NCBI RefSeq assembly: GCF_004118375.1
Contig: NZ_SDHX01000002.1
Coordinates: forward strand, 1,043,001 to 1,107,000
From: Oleiharenicola lentus
GTDB taxonomy: Bacteria > Verrucomicrobiota > Verrucomicrobiia > Opitutales > Opitutaceae
Length of the DNA stretch: 64,000 bases
Direction: 5' to 3'
A program made the position numbers and the translations under genes. The first letter of the stretch is position 1. The number at the start of each line of letters is the position of its first letter. Positions 26,568-35,695 of this stretch are shown one piece after another. The notes beneath the pieces were generated by a model. It searched no databases. It was not told the origin of the DNA and saw nothing but the letters and a program-made list of their open reading frames with translations.

Positions 26568-29420
26568 TTGTCCTTCGTCCGCATCACGCACCTCCGCTGC
26601 GAATACCTCGTCGCCCCGCTCGGGCTCGACGAGCGGACGCCCCGCCTGAGCTGGCAACTGGAATCCGCCGCGCGCGGCGTGCGCCAGACCGCCTACCGCA
26701 TCCGCGTTGCGAGCACCGCCGAGAAACTCGCCGCCGGCACCGCCGACCTCTGGGACTCCGGCCGCGTCGAATCAAACGCCACCACCCACATCGCCTACGC
26801 CGGCACCCCGCTCGCCTCCCGCCAACACTGCCACTGGCACGTCGAGGTCTGGATCGCCGATCCTCAGGTTTCAGATCTCAGGTCTCAGGTTTCTGCTCCC
26901 TCCCGCTGGACCATGGGCCTGCTGGAGAAATCCGACTGGTCCGCCAAGTGGATCGCCGCCGACCCGGAGATCATCCGCCGCGATCCGCAAGCCATCGCCC
27001 CGACGCTCACCGATCCCGGCACGCCCGCCCTCTTCCGCCGGGAGTTCGAGGTGCCCGGGCCGGTCGTGCGCGCGACCGTCTATGCCACCGCCCGCGGCCT
27101 GTTCGAACTCCGCGCCAACGGACGTCGCATCGGCGAGGACCTCTTCGCCCCGGAGTGGACCGACTACGACAAGCGCCTCCACTACCGCACCTACGACGTC
27201 ACCGGCCTGATCGCCCGCGGCCCCAACTGCCTCGCCGCCACCCTCGGTGACGGCTGGTGGTCCGGCTACGTCGGCTGGCAGGAAAAACGCGGCCGCTACG
27301 GCTCGCTGGAAAACAGCCTGCTCATCCAACTTGAGATCGAACTCGCCGACGGCGCACGCTTCACCCTCGCCACCGACGGCTCGTGGACCTGCAACACCGG
27401 CCCGATCCTCGCCTCGGACCTTCAGATGGGCGAAACCTATGACGCCCGACGGGAACACGCCGGATGGGACCTACCCAAAGAAACTCCACGGGTCGTGCTC
27501 AATGACGCTCCACCGGGATGGGCGGGGGTGGAGATTCAAGGATTCGCCAAACCCGCTGACTATGCTCGCCTCGCGAATTCCGATGCTTGGCTCCCTGCTC
27601 GTGAGGTGCCGCCACCTTCTGCAGTGCTTGTCGCCCAACGCGCCGAACCGGTTCGCATCATCGAAACTTTGGAGCCGGACCATATCGGAAACCCACCCAA
27701 GGGCACATATCTTTATGATTGTGGCCAGAATATCAGCGGCTGGGTCCGGCTGCACCTTGAGCATGTGCCCGCAGGCACTAAGATCACTTTACGCCACGGC
27801 GAACGCCTCACATCCGAAGGCTCTCTCTACACTGCGAATCTGCGTCGGGCAAAAGCTACCGATACTTATGTGGTGGCCGGCCGGCCCAAGGAAGTATGGC
27901 AACCTCATTTCACTTTCCACGGTTTCCAATATTTTGAGATCACAATTGATGGTCCACGCCCACCGCATGCTTTTATAAGGGCCATCGCCTGCGTCATCCA
28001 CTCGGCCACGCCTCCGGCCGGGCATTTCGAATGCTCGAACGCCCACGTGAACCGGCTCTGGCTGAACGGCCTCTGGTCGCAACGCGACAACTTCCTGTCC
28101 GTGCCCACCGACTGCCCGCAGCGCGACGAGCGCCTCGGCTGGATGGGCGACGCCCAGGTTTTCTGCCGCACCGCCATGTGCAACATGGACGTCGCCGCGT
28201 TCTTCACGAAGTGGATGACCGACGTCGAGGACGCCCAGACGGCCGAGGGAATTTTCCCGGATGTCGCCCCGCGTCTGCGCGAGGACATCCATTACGTCGG
28301 CCTCGGCAACCTCGGTGGCGGCGCCGCCTGGGCCGACGCCGGCATCATCATTCCCTACACGCTCTGGCGCGTCTATGGCGACCTTCGCCTTGTCGAGCGC
28401 CACTGGGGCGCCATGGTCCGCTGGCTCGACTGGATCGAGCGCCACAATCCCGACGGTCTCCGCCTCAACCAGCTTTTCAACAACTACGGCGACTGGCTCT
28501 GCATCCCGAGTGACACCTCCTTCGGCACGCACTCGCCGATGAAGAACCTGCTCGCGACCGCCTACTGGGCCGACGACGCCGCCAAGATGGCCCGTCTCGC
28601 CCGCGCCCTCGGTCGCGAGTCGGAGGCCGCGCGTTTCCAGGCGATGTTCGAGCGCGTCCGCGCCGCCTTCCAGAAGGAGTGGCTGAAGCCCGACGGCCGC
28701 CTCGCCGTCGAAACCCAAACCGCCTACCTGCTCGCCCTCGCCTTCGACCTGCTGCCGCCGAACCTGCGCGCCGCCGCCACCGAACACCTCGTCGCGAACA
28801 TCCGCAACCTCGACTGGCACCTCAGCACGGGCTTCGTCGGCATCAGCCACCTCAATCCGCAGCTCACGCTCGCCGGCCACGCCGATGTCGCCTACCGGCT
28901 CCTGCTGCAGGAAACCTATCCATCGTGGCTCTTCCCCGTGCTCCAGGGCGCCACCACGATCTGGGAACGCTGGGACAGCTGGACCATCGCCGGCGGTTTC
29001 CACAAGGACGGCATGAACTCTTTCAACCACTACTCGCTTGGTTCCGTCGGCGAGTGGTTGTTCCGCCACGTCGCCGGCATCGAGCTCGACCCCGAGGTGC
29101 CCGGCTACCAGCGGTTCGTGCTGCAACCGCATCTCGGCGCCGGCTTGGATTTCGCCCGCGCCACCTACCGCACGATGCACGGCGAAATCGCCAGCGCCTG
29201 GCGCCGCGAAGGCGACAAGCTCACGTGGACCGTTACCGTCCCGCCCAACACCACCGCGCAGGTCTTCATCCCGAGCGAACCCGGCACCGACGTGCACGCC
29301 GACGGCCTCACGGTCACCGGCCGCGAAGGCCGCTTCGCCCGCTGCGAAGCCCCCGCCGGCACCTACACGTTCACGAGCACCTATAAAGTGGAGGGCCCAG
29401 CTCCCGCTGGGCCGGTTTGA
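26568..29420 (+). CDS. GH78 alpha-L-rhamnosidase 1
   Basis: The 950-residue protein starts with TTG at 26568; no better ATG precedes it. It has an N-terminal beta domain (LRCEYLVAPLGLDERTPRLSWQL), the Bac_rhamnosid_N domain (AKWIAADPE... FRREFEV), the (alpha/alpha)6 catalytic domain with TDCPQRDERLGWMGDAQVF (general acid Glu in RDERLGW), ATTIWERWDSW (second carboxylate), and a C-terminal beta domain. It removes terminal alpha-L-rhamnose. No signal peptide is visible, so it may act in the cytoplasm on imported oligosaccharides. Two oddities are a heptad array coding residues about 100-110, and a central stretch 27470-27990 with visibly lower GC and different codon choice. Confidence 0.93.
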   Translation: MSFVRITHLRCEYLVAPLGLDERTPRLSWQLESAARGVRQTAYRIRVASTAEKLAAGTADLWDSGRVESNATTHIAYAGTPLASRQHCHWHVEVWIADPQVSDLRSQVSAPSRWTMGLLEKSDWSAKWIAADPEIIRRDPQAIAPTLTDPGTPALFRREFEVPGPVVRATVYATARGLFELRANGRRIGEDLFAPEWTDYDKRLHYRTYDVTGLIARGPNCLAATLGDGWWSGYVGWQEKRGRYGSLENSLLIQLEIELADGARFTLATDGSWTCNTGPILASDLQMGETYDARREHAGWDLPKETPRVVLNDAPPGWAGVEIQGFAKPADYARLANSDAWLPAREVPPPSAVLVAQRAEPVRIIETLEPDHIGNPPKGTYLYDCGQNISGWVRLHLEHVPAGTKITLRHGERLTSEGSLYTANLRRAKATDTYVVAGRPKEVWQPHFTFHGFQYFEITIDGPRPPHAFIRAIACVIHSATPPAGHFECSNAHVNRLWLNGLWSQRDNFLSVPTDCPQRDERLGWMGDAQVFCRTAMCNMDVAAFFTKWMTDVEDAQTAEGIFPDVAPRLREDIHYVGLGNLGGGAAWADAGIIIPYTLWRVYGDLRLVERHWGAMVRWLDWIERHNPDGLRLNQLFNNYGDWLCIPSDTSFGTHSPMKNLLATAYWADDAAKMARLARALGRESEAARFQAMFERVRAAFQKEWLKPDGRLAVETQTAYLLALAFDLLPPNLRAAATEHLVANIRNLDWHLSTGFVGISHLNPQLTLAGHADVAYRLLLQETYPSWLFPVLQGATTIWERWDSWTIAGGFHKDGMNSFNHYSLGSVGEWLFRHVAGIELDPEVPGYQRFVLQPHLGAGLDFARATYRTMHGEIASAWRREGDKLTWTVTVPPNTTAQVFIPSEPGTDVHADGLTVTGREGRFARCEAPAGTYTFTSTYKVEGPAPAGPV
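26864..26898. repeat. Heptad array inside GH78 gene 1
   Basis: TCAGGTT, TCAGATC, TCAGGTC, TCAGGTT, TCTGCTC are read in frame as QVSDLRSQVSA, directly before the conserved PSRWTMGLL. Confidence 0.9.
27470..27990 (+). other. Compositionally distinct patch inside GH78 gene 1
   Basis: The coding frame is continuous, but A/T-ending codons (GAT, TAT, CTT, ACT, CCT, ATA) become common here and are rare before and after. The encoded part (about residues 301-474) still fits GH78, including GNPPKGTYLYDCGQNISGW. This suggests replacement by homologous recombination from a lower-GC relative. Confidence 0.7.
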
Positions 29421-29427
29421 TCCGCGC

Positions 29428-29868
29428 TCACCCCTTCCGCTTCACCAGCAGCAGATGTTCCGCCGCCAACACCGTTTCCCCGCGCTGGTTCAGCGCCTCG
29501 ACCAGCTCGACGACCACGCCGAGCGTCGGGCGCTTGGGGTCGTCGCGCTTCTCCTTCACGGTGCAGCGCGAGGTGATCGTGTCGCCGATGAACACCGGCT
29601 TGATGAACCGCACGCGGTCGTAGCCATAGGAAAACGCCTCGGGGTTGATCTCGCCCGCGGTCTGGCCGACGGCCACCGCGAAGATCAGCGTGCCGTGCGC
29701 GATGCGCTGCTTGAACGGCTGCGTCTTGCACCACTCGGCGTCCATGTGGTGCGGGTAGAAATCACCGGTCTGGCCGGCGTGCAGCACGACGTCGGCCTCG
29801 GTGATCGTGCGGCCCGTCGAGGTGCGGCTCGTGCCCGGCGCGTAGTCTTCGAAAAAGAGCGTCTTCAT
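29428..29868 (-). CDS. MaoC-like (R)-specific enoyl-CoA hydratase / acyl dehydratase
   Basis: The 146-residue single hot-dog-fold protein has the hydratase-2 style motif [19 protein letters not shown] (about residues 34-52), with Asp and His in the expected spacing, followed by IAHGTL. Such enzymes hydrate or dehydrate acyl-CoA thioesters in the cytoplasm. It ends seven bases from the GH78 stop (convergent) and is divergent from the Gfo/Idh gene, only 47 bases away, so the two likely share a control region. Together with the CoA-transferase three genes on, it suggests a CoA-linked step in the pathway. Confidence 0.9.
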   Translation of the reverse strand: MKTLFFEDYAPGTSRTSTGRTITEADVVLHAGQTGDFYPHHMDAEWCKTQPFKQRIAHGTLIFAVAVGQTAGEINPEAFSYGYDRVRFIKPVFIGDTITSRCTVKEKRDDPKRPTLGVVVELVEALNQRGETVLAAEHLLLVKRKG

Positions 29869-29915
29869 GATGTGCGGCGCAGCGTGAGCCGCGTCCGTCC
29901 GGAGGGCAATCCCGC

Positions 29916-30992
29916 TTGAGGCTTATGGCGCCGTGCCACGTCCCGCTTCCTTCCGTCTCGCGCCCGATCGTCTCGATCGGCGCCGGCGGCATCGTGCGCG
30001 ACGCCCATCTGCCGGCCTACCGGCTCGCAGGCTTTCCCGTGGCGGGCGTCTTCGACCCCGACACCGCCAAGGCCGCGAAGCTTGCCGCCGACTTCGGTAT
30101 TCCGCGCGTGTTTGCCTCGCTGGCCGAGGCCGTCGCCCAGGCCCCGGCCCACGCCTTGTTCGACGTGGCCGTGCCGGCCTCCGCCCTGCCTGACGTCCTG
30201 CCCGCCCTGCCCGACGGCGCGCCGGTGCTGATTCAGAAACCCTTCGGCGAAAACCTCGCTGCCGCGCGCCAGCTCCTCGCGCTCTGCGAGCACAAGCGCC
30301 TCTCGGCCGCGGTGAACTTCCAGCTGCGCACCTCGCCCGGCGTCGTCGAGGCGCGCCGGTTGATCGCCGCTGGCGCGATCGGCGACCTGCACGACCTCGA
30401 GGTGCGCGTGACGGTTTACACGCCGTGGCAGCTCTGGACCTTCCTTGAGGGCATCCCGCGCGTGGAAATCCTCTACCACAGCATCCACTACGTGGACCTC
30501 GTGCGCAGTTTTCTCGGCGAACCGACCGGCGTTCACGCCAAGACCACGCGCCACCCGGCCGCGCCGAAACTCGCCGCCACGCGCACGACGATGGCGCTCG
30601 AATACGGCGAAGACCTGCGCGCCACGATCACCACGAACCACGGCCACAACTTCGGCGGCGCCCACCAGGAGAGCTATGTGAAATGGGAGGGCACCCGCGG
30701 CGCGCTCAAGCTCCGCCTCGGCCTGCTGCTCGACTACCCGCACGGCGAGCCCGACACCCTCGAACTCTGCCCGCTCGGGGCCGACGGCCGGCCGGGCGCC
30801 TGGCAGCCTGTGCCGCTCGCGGGCAACTGGTTTCCCCACGCCTTCATCGGCCCGATGGCCGCGCTCCAGCGTTTCGCCGCCGGCGAGAGCCCCGACCTGC
30901 CCACGCGCGTGGCCGACGCGTTCCGCACGATGGCCGTCGTCGAGGCTGCCTACGAATCCAGCGCCCGCGGCGCCACGCCGATTCCCGCATGA
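29916..30992 (+). CDS. Gfo/Idh/MocA family oxidoreductase A
   Basis: A 358-residue NAD(P)-dependent dehydrogenase. The Rossmann motif is [18 protein letters not shown] (about residues 19-36), the cofactor/active-site lysine lies in the IQKPFGENL segment (usually EKP), and there is a C-terminal alpha/beta domain with [22 protein letters not shown]. The start is uncertain: TTG 29916 has GGAGGG nine bases upstream, while ATG 29925 lies 18 bases from it. I keep the TTG. It could oxidise a sugar or inositol to a lactone or ketone; D-apiose dehydrogenase is one known member. The next gene starts in its stop codon (ATGA), so they are coupled. Confidence 0.9.
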   Translation: MRLMAPCHVPLPSVSRPIVSIGAGGIVRDAHLPAYRLAGFPVAGVFDPDTAKAAKLAADFGIPRVFASLAEAVAQAPAHALFDVAVPASALPDVLPALPDGAPVLIQKPFGENLAAARQLLALCEHKRLSAAVNFQLRTSPGVVEARRLIAAGAIGDLHDLEVRVTVYTPWQLWTFLEGIPRVEILYHSIHYVDLVRSFLGEPTGVHAKTTRHPAAPKLAATRTTMALEYGEDLRATITTNHGHNFGGAHQESYVKWEGTRGALKLRLGLLLDYPHGEPDTLELCPLGADGRPGAWQPVPLAGNWFPHAFIGPMAALQRFAAGESPDLPTRVADAFRTMAVVEAAYESSARGATPIPA

Positions 30993-32152
30993 GCACTTCC
31001 GTCCAGCTTCGCGGCATGACCTGGGGCCACACGCGCGGCTTTTTGCCCGTCGTCGCCACCGCCCAGCGCTTCGGCGAGCTGAACCCCGGCGTCGAAATCG
31101 TCTGGGAGAAGCGCTCGCTGAAGGCCTTCGAGGAGTTCCCCGTGGAGAAACTCGCCGCCGACTACGACCTGATCGTGCTCGACCACCCCTTCGTCGGCTA
31201 CGCCGCCGCGCACGGTCCGCTGCTGCCGCTCGACGAACACCTGCCGGCCGCCTTCCTCGCCGACCAGGCCGCCAACTCCGTCGGCGCCTCGCACCCGAGC
31301 TACACCTACGGCGGCCACCACTGGGCGCTGGCCATCGACGCAGCCACGCCGGTCGCCTTCTGGCGCGAGGACCTGCTGGCCCGGCACGGCGTCGCGGTGC
31401 CGCGCACCTGGGACGACCTGCTTGGTCTCGCTCGCGCCGGCCGCGTGGAGATCCCCGCCGCACCAATCAACTGCCTGATGAATTTCTACACGTTCTGCGT
31501 GGCCCACGGCGAAACGCCCTTCGCCACCCGCGAACGCGTGGCCTCCGCCGACACCGGCCGCGCCGCCCTCGCCAGTCTGCGTGAACTCATCTCGCTCTGC
31601 GACCCGGGCTGCTGGGCGCGCAACCCGATCGCCTCGCACGACCTCGTGGCCTCCGCCGCGAACACGCAGGTCGCCTACTGCCCTCTCGCCTACGGCTACT
31701 CCAACTACGCGCGCGCCGGCTACGCCGCCCACCGCCTGACCTTCGGCGAGCCCCCGCTCCACCGCGGCGCCCCGCTGCGCACCACCCTCGGCGGGACCGG
31801 CCTCGCCGTGTCGGCGCTGCGGCCGCACCGCGCCACCGCCCTCGCCTACGCGCAGTTCGCCGCCTCGGCGGAGATTCAGCGCACGCTCTACACCGCCGCC
31901 GGCGGCCAGCCCGGCCACCGCAAGGCGTGGACCGACGCCGACAACAATGCGCTCACCGGCGGTTGCTTCATCCGCACGCTGCCGGTGCTCGACCGCGCCT
32001 TCCTGCGTCCGCGCCATAACGGCTACATGGCCTTCCAAGAGCACGCCGGGCAGGTCGTGCACGCCGCGCTGCGTGGCCAGACAGACGAAGCCTCGGCCCT
32101 GAACCAACTCGATGCGCTCTACCGCGCATCGCTGGGCAATCGTGAAAACTGA
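30989..32152 (+). CDS. Family 1 extracellular solute-binding protein homologue lacking a signal peptide
   Basis: The 387-residue protein resembles family 1 (MalE/UgpB-like) binding proteins: LNPGVEIVWEKRSLKAFEEFPVEKL, YDLIVLDHPFVGYAA, AIDAATPVAFWREDLLARHG and TLGGTGLAVSA. However, it begins [18 protein letters not shown] with no hydrophobic signal and no lipobox. It overlaps the dehydrogenase stop by four bases, which fixes the start, and no permease or ATPase is nearby. It may therefore work in the cytoplasm as a ligand-binding or sensor protein, or it may be a relic. The last residues, REN, are encoded by a 12-base sequence that also ends the GH43-like gene at 48665. Confidence 0.82.
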   Translation: MSTSVQLRGMTWGHTRGFLPVVATAQRFGELNPGVEIVWEKRSLKAFEEFPVEKLAADYDLIVLDHPFVGYAAAHGPLLPLDEHLPAAFLADQAANSVGASHPSYTYGGHHWALAIDAATPVAFWREDLLARHGVAVPRTWDDLLGLARAGRVEIPAAPINCLMNFYTFCVAHGETPFATRERVASADTGRAALASLRELISLCDPGCWARNPIASHDLVASAANTQVAYCPLAYGYSNYARAGYAAHRLTFGEPPLHRGAPLRTTLGGTGLAVSALRPHRATALAYAQFAASAEIQRTLYTAAGGQPGHRKAWTDADNNALTGGCFIRTLPVLDRAFLRPRHNGYMAFQEHAGQVVHAALRGQTDEASALNQLDALYRASLGNREN

Positions 32153-32203
32153 GATTCTCCGAGGCTATTCGATATGGTGATTTACCCTCAAACTCCCCCC
32201 GCC

Positions 32204-32277
32204 GTCATCCTGAGTGAAACGAAGGATCCAAGGGAATCCGCGCATCTCCTTGGATGCTTCGCACGGCTCAGCATGAC
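32204..32277. repeat. Dispersed inverted repeat, R-type, copy 3 (degenerate)
   Basis: GTCATCCTGAGTGAAACGAA with GGATCCAAGG on the left is mirrored by CCTTGGATGCTTCG and GGCTCAGCATGAC on the right, with a few mismatches. Confidence 0.85.
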
Positions 32278-32312
32278 GCTCCGCGGATTTGATCCGGCTG
32301 AAACTGTGGGGC

Positions 32313-32347
32313 TTCGATTCCCGATGCCCGATTTCAAGATTTCCCTC
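32313..32347. repeat. Heptad array before the CoA-transferase gene
   Basis: TTCGATT, CCCGATG, CCCGATT, TCAAGAT, TTCCCTC end five bases before the ATG at 32353. A 17-base part is identical to the array at 47501-47542. Confidence 0.78.
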
Positions 32348-32352
32348 CCCGC

Positions 32353-33495
32353 ATGAAACCGCTCGAAGGTCTCCTCGTTCTCGATTTCGCCCAGTTTCTC
32401 GCCGGGCCCTGGGCCGCCACGCGCCTCGCCGACCTCGGCGCGCGCGTCATCAAGATTGAGCGCCCGGGCACGGGCGACATCGGCCGCCAGCTCTACATCT
32501 CCAACCTCGCGCTCGACGGCGACAGCACGCTCTTCCACTCGATCAACCGCAACAAGCAGAGCTACGCCGCGGACCTCAAGAACCCGGCCGACCTCGCGAA
32601 GGTGAAGCAGCTCATCGCGCGGGCCGACGTGCTCATCCAGAACTTCCGCCCCGGCGTGATGGAGCGCATCGGCCTCGGCCCGGAGCAGTGCGCCGCGCTC
32701 AACCCGCGCCTCGTCTATGGCGTCGTCACCGGCTACGGCCGCACCGGCCCGTGGGTGGAGAAACCCGGCCAGGACCTCCTCGCGCAGTCCGTTTCCGGCC
32801 TCGTCCACCTCAACGGCAACGCCGGCGACCCGCCGCTGCCCTTCGGCCTCGCCGTCGCCGACCTCACCGCGAGCGCCCACCTCGTGCAGGGCCTGCTCGC
32901 CGCCCTCGTGCGCCGCGGCGTCACGGGCAAGGGCGGCCTCGTCGAGGTCAGCCTGCTCGAATCCATCCTCGACCTGCAGTTCGAGGTCACGACGACCTTC
33001 CTCAACGACGGTGGCCGCGTGCCGCAGCGCAGCGCGGTGAACAACGGCCACGCCTACCTCGGCGCGCCCTATGGCATCTATGCCACCGCCGACGGCTTTC
33101 TCGCGCTCGCGATGGGTTCGATCACGAAGCTTGGTGAACTGCTCGCGCTACCCTCGCTCGCCGCCTTCGCCGACCCGGCCACGTGGTTCACGCGCCGCGA
33201 TGAGATCAAGCGCCTCCTCGCCGACCACCTCAAGACGCAGCCGACCAAGCACTGGCTCGCCCGCCTCGAACCCGCCGACTACTGGTGCGCCGAGGTCCAC
33301 TCCTGGCCGCAGCTCTGGGAGACCGACGCGTTCAAGGCCCTCGACTTCGTGCAGGAAGTCACCCGTGACGGCGGCCCGACGCTCCGCACCACCCGCTGCC
33401 CGATCACGATCGACGGCCAGCGCTTCAAGTCCCCGCGCGGCGCCCCCCGCGTCGGCCAGCACACCGCGGCCATCCAAACCGAATTCGGCCTGTGA
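32353..33495 (+). CDS. Family III CoA-transferase (CaiB/BaiF)
   Basis: The 380-residue cytoplasmic enzyme has the family opening LEGLLVLDFAQFLAGPWAATRLADLGARVIKIE, the NKQSYAADLKN and IQNFRPGVMERIGLG blocks, and the catalytic aspartate in PGQDLLAQSVSG (about Asp141). The downstream block NGHAYLGAPYGIYATADGFLALAMG is also typical. It moves CoA between acids such as formate, carnitine or 2-hydroxy acids; the substrate here is unknown. It follows the binding-protein homologue after a 200-base repeat block and precedes RhaT. With the MaoC gene it implies that an acid intermediate is activated as a CoA ester. Confidence 0.92.
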   Translation: MKPLEGLLVLDFAQFLAGPWAATRLADLGARVIKIERPGTGDIGRQLYISNLALDGDSTLFHSINRNKQSYAADLKNPADLAKVKQLIARADVLIQNFRPGVMERIGLGPEQCAALNPRLVYGVVTGYGRTGPWVEKPGQDLLAQSVSGLVHLNGNAGDPPLPFGLAVADLTASAHLVQGLLAALVRRGVTGKGGLVEVSLLESILDLQFEVTTTFLNDGGRVPQRSAVNNGHAYLGAPYGIYATADGFLALAMGSITKLGELLALPSLAAFADPATWFTRRDEIKRLLADHLKTQPTKHWLARLEPADYWCAEVHSWPQLWETDAFKALDFVQEVTRDGGPTLRTTRCPITIDGQRFKSPRGAPRVGQHTAAIQTEFGL

Positions 33496-33521
33496 GTCCC
33501 TTCCTTTCAATTCTCGCCCCC

Positions 33522-33608
33522 TGTCATTCTGAGCGCAGCGAAGAATCCAGCCTCAGCACGCGCGCCCTCACGCCGGACTCTGGATCCTTCGCTCCGCTCA
33601 GGATGACA
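33522..33608. repeat. Dispersed inverted repeat, R-type, copy 4
   Basis: TGTCATTCTGAGCGCAGCGA with AGAATCCAG on the left is mirrored by CTGGATCCTTCGC and CGCTCAGGATGACA on the right. It lies between the CoA-transferase and RhaT genes and has no heptad arrays. Confidence 0.9.
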
Positions 33609-33628
33609 CGCTGCTAACGCCCCACCCC

Positions 33629-34690
33629 ATGTTACCCCCCGACCCCAATCCCCTGCTCGGCACCGCCTACCACGCCGTCGGCGCCGGCAGCGCGGCGCTG
33701 TGCTACGCCCCGCAGCGCCACCTGCACAAGTGGAGCTGGCAAACCTACTGGCTCACGCAGGCGGCCGGGTGCTGGCTGGTTTTCCCGTGGCTTTTCGCGT
33801 GGGCCACCATCCCCGAACTCGGCACCGTGCTGCGCGAGGCGCCGGCCGCAGCCATGTGGAAATCCTGGGCCCTCGGCGCAGTCTATGGCGTGGGTGGCAT
33901 CGCGTTTGGCGTCGCCATCCGCTACATCGGCTACTCGCTCACCTACGCGCTCGCCATCAGCATCTCCTGCGTGCTCGGCACGCTGCTCCCGCCGTTCCTC
34001 GCGGGCAAACTCGGCGAAACGCTCTCGTCCAGTGCCGGTCTGCTCGTCATCGCGGGCGTGCTGGTGGGCGGCGTGGCGATGATCGTGACCGGCTACGCGG
34101 GCTTCCGCCGCGAGAGCGAAACGGCCCATGATGCCAACAAGACGCCCTTCAACGCCCGCCTCGGTCTCCCGATCGTGCTGCTCGCCGGCGTGCTGTCGGC
34201 CGTCTTCAGCTTCGCGCTGGCCGCGGCGCAACCCGTGGCCGACATCGCCGCGAAGCACGGCGCCGGTCACTTCCAGGGCAACGTCATCTACCTGTTCTCC
34301 AACAGCGGCGCCTTCACGACCACGCTGCTCTACGCCGGCTGGCTCGCCACGCGTGAGCGCACCTGGGGCGAATTCTTCCGCACGCCCGACGGCACCGGCC
34401 TCGGCCGCAACTACCTGCTCTCCGCCCTCACCGGCCTGCTCTGGTATCTGCAGTTCTTCTTCTACGGCCTCGGCCATGTGCGGATGGGCCGCTTCGAATT
34501 CTCCAGCTGGGCCATCCACATGATCATCCTGATCCTGCTGAGCTGCGGCTTCGGCGTCGCCATCGGAGAATGGAAATCCGCCCGCCCCGCCACCAAGGCC
34601 CTTGTCTTCGCCTCCATCGCCCTCCTTCTCGGCGCCGTCGGCCTCATCAGCTACGGCAACACCCTGGCCTCCGCCCCCGCCGCCCACTGA
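33629..34690 (+). CDS. rhaT: L-rhamnose/proton symporter RhaT family transporter
   Basis: The 353-residue protein has about ten membrane helices. It shows RhaT features: GTAYHAVGAGSAALCYAPQRHLHKWSWQTYWL at the N-terminus, GVGGIAFGVAIRYIGYSLTYALAISISCVLGTL in the middle and GLLWYLQFFFYGLGHVRMG near the C-terminus. Known RhaT imports L-rhamnose with protons. Position next to rhamnosidase genes supports that, although the neighbouring lactonase, dehydratase and RuBisCO-like genes leave open a different 6-deoxy or branched sugar. It is followed by two identical palindromes, one right after its stop codon and one before the next gene. Confidence 0.9.
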   Translation: MLPPDPNPLLGTAYHAVGAGSAALCYAPQRHLHKWSWQTYWLTQAAGCWLVFPWLFAWATIPELGTVLREAPAAAMWKSWALGAVYGVGGIAFGVAIRYIGYSLTYALAISISCVLGTLLPPFLAGKLGETLSSSAGLLVIAGVLVGGVAMIVTGYAGFRRESETAHDANKTPFNARLGLPIVLLAGVLSAVFSFALAAAQPVADIAAKHGAGHFQGNVIYLFSNSGAFTTTLLYAGWLATRERTWGEFFRTPDGTGLGRNYLLSALTGLLWYLQFFFYGLGHVRMGRFEFSSWAIHMIILILLSCGFGVAIGEWKSARPATKALVFASIALLLGAVGLISYGNTLASAPAAH

Positions 34691-34697
34691 CCAACCC

Positions 34698-34718
34698 AAT
34701 GTTCGTAATACGAACATT
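34698..34718. promoter_or_regulatory. Palindromic operator candidate, copy 1
   Basis: Perfect arms AATGTTCGT and ACGAACATT around AAT, seven bases after the RhaT stop codon. An identical copy lies 122 bases downstream. The GTTCG-n5-CGAAC layout is typical of binding sites for dimeric repressors of the GntR or IclR type; no such regulator gene is in this window. Confidence 0.75.
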
Positions 34719-34819
34719 CAACCGATGCCCCCTGAGACCACACCTGTCGCCTTCCGAGCCGTTTCCCCAACGGTGGCGCACGGCCAGGCCGTCGTCCGGG
34801 CGAAAAGTCCACCCCGCCC

Positions 34820-34840
34820 AATGTTCGTAATACGAACATT
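34820..34840. promoter_or_regulatory. Palindromic operator candidate, copy 2
   Basis: Identical to copy 1 and ending six bases before the ATG of the amidohydrolase gene, so a bound protein could block a promoter or the 5' leader. Bases around both copies are also similar (CCCAAT before, CATTCA after). The 100 bases between the copies show no gene. Confidence 0.78.
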
Positions 34841-34846
34841 CACCCC

Positions 34847-35695
34847 ATGCACCTGATCGACACGCACCAACACCTCTGGAACTTGCAGCAGTTCCCCTAC
34901 GCGTGGTGCGCGGGCATCCCGGCGCTGAACCGCAGCTTCCTGCCCGGCGACTATGCCGCCGCGGCCGCGGGCACGGGCATTACGCGCACGGTGTTTGTCG
35001 AATGCGACGTGGACGAGCCGCACGCCCTGGCCGAGGCGCAACACATCCAGTCGCTCGCCTCCGTTTCCCCGGCCATCGCCGGCATTGTCGCCAGCGGGCG
35101 CCCGGAAAACGAAAATTTCCGCACCCACCTCGAGGCGCTCGCCCAACTGCCCAAGGTCCGCGGCTTCCGCCGCGTGCTGCACACCCAGCCCGACGAGCTC
35201 TCGGCCCAATCGCGTTTCATCGAGCACGTCCGCCTGCTGCCGGAGTTCGGTCTCAGCTTCGACCTCTGCGTGCTGGCCCGGCAGCTGCCGCAGGCCATCG
35301 CGCTGGTGGACGCCTGTCCGCATGTCTCCTTCATCCTCGACCACGCCGGCGTGCCCGACGTGAAGGGCCGAGCCTTCGACCCGTGGCGCGAACACCTCCG
35401 CGCCCTCGCGGAACGCCCCAACGTCGCGTGCAAGCTCAGTGGCCTCGTCGCCTACGCCGGCCCGGACTGGACCGTCGCCGACCTGCAGCCGTGGGTGGAG
35501 CACGTCATCGCCTGCTTCGGCTGGGACCGTGTGGCGTGGGGCGGCGACTGGCCGGTCTGCACGCTCGGCGCGTCGCTCGCGCGCTGGGTCGAGGCCACCC
35601 GCGAACTCACCGCCGGCGCCAGCGAAAGCGAGCGCGCCCGCCTCTTCCATCGCAACGCCGAACGCCTTTACCGGCTGGAGGTCGCTTCGTCATGA
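34847..35695 (+). CDS. Amidohydrolase_2 family lactonase (sugar-acid lactonase-like)
   Basis: The 282-residue TIM-barrel protein opens with the metal-binding motif IDTHQHLWN (about residues 4-12). It continues with FVECDVDEPHALAEAQ, RGFRRVLHTQPDE, FILDHAGVPD and WGGDWPVCT, the pattern of COG3618 enzymes such as L-fucono-1,5-lactonase and L-rhamnono-lactonase. It probably opens an aldonolactone to the free acid. It is the first gene behind the palindromic operator and overlaps the next gene by ATGA, so lactonase and dehydratase are made together. Substrate identity is inferred from neighbours only. Confidence 0.9.
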   Translation: MHLIDTHQHLWNLQQFPYAWCAGIPALNRSFLPGDYAAAAAGTGITRTVFVECDVDEPHALAEAQHIQSLASVSPAIAGIVASGRPENENFRTHLEALAQLPKVRGFRRVLHTQPDELSAQSRFIEHVRLLPEFGLSFDLCVLARQLPQAIALVDACPHVSFILDHAGVPDVKGRAFDPWREHLRALAERPNVACKLSGLVAYAGPDWTVADLQPWVEHVIACFGWDRVAWGGDWPVCTLGASLARWVEATRELTAGASESERARLFHRNAERLYRLEVASS

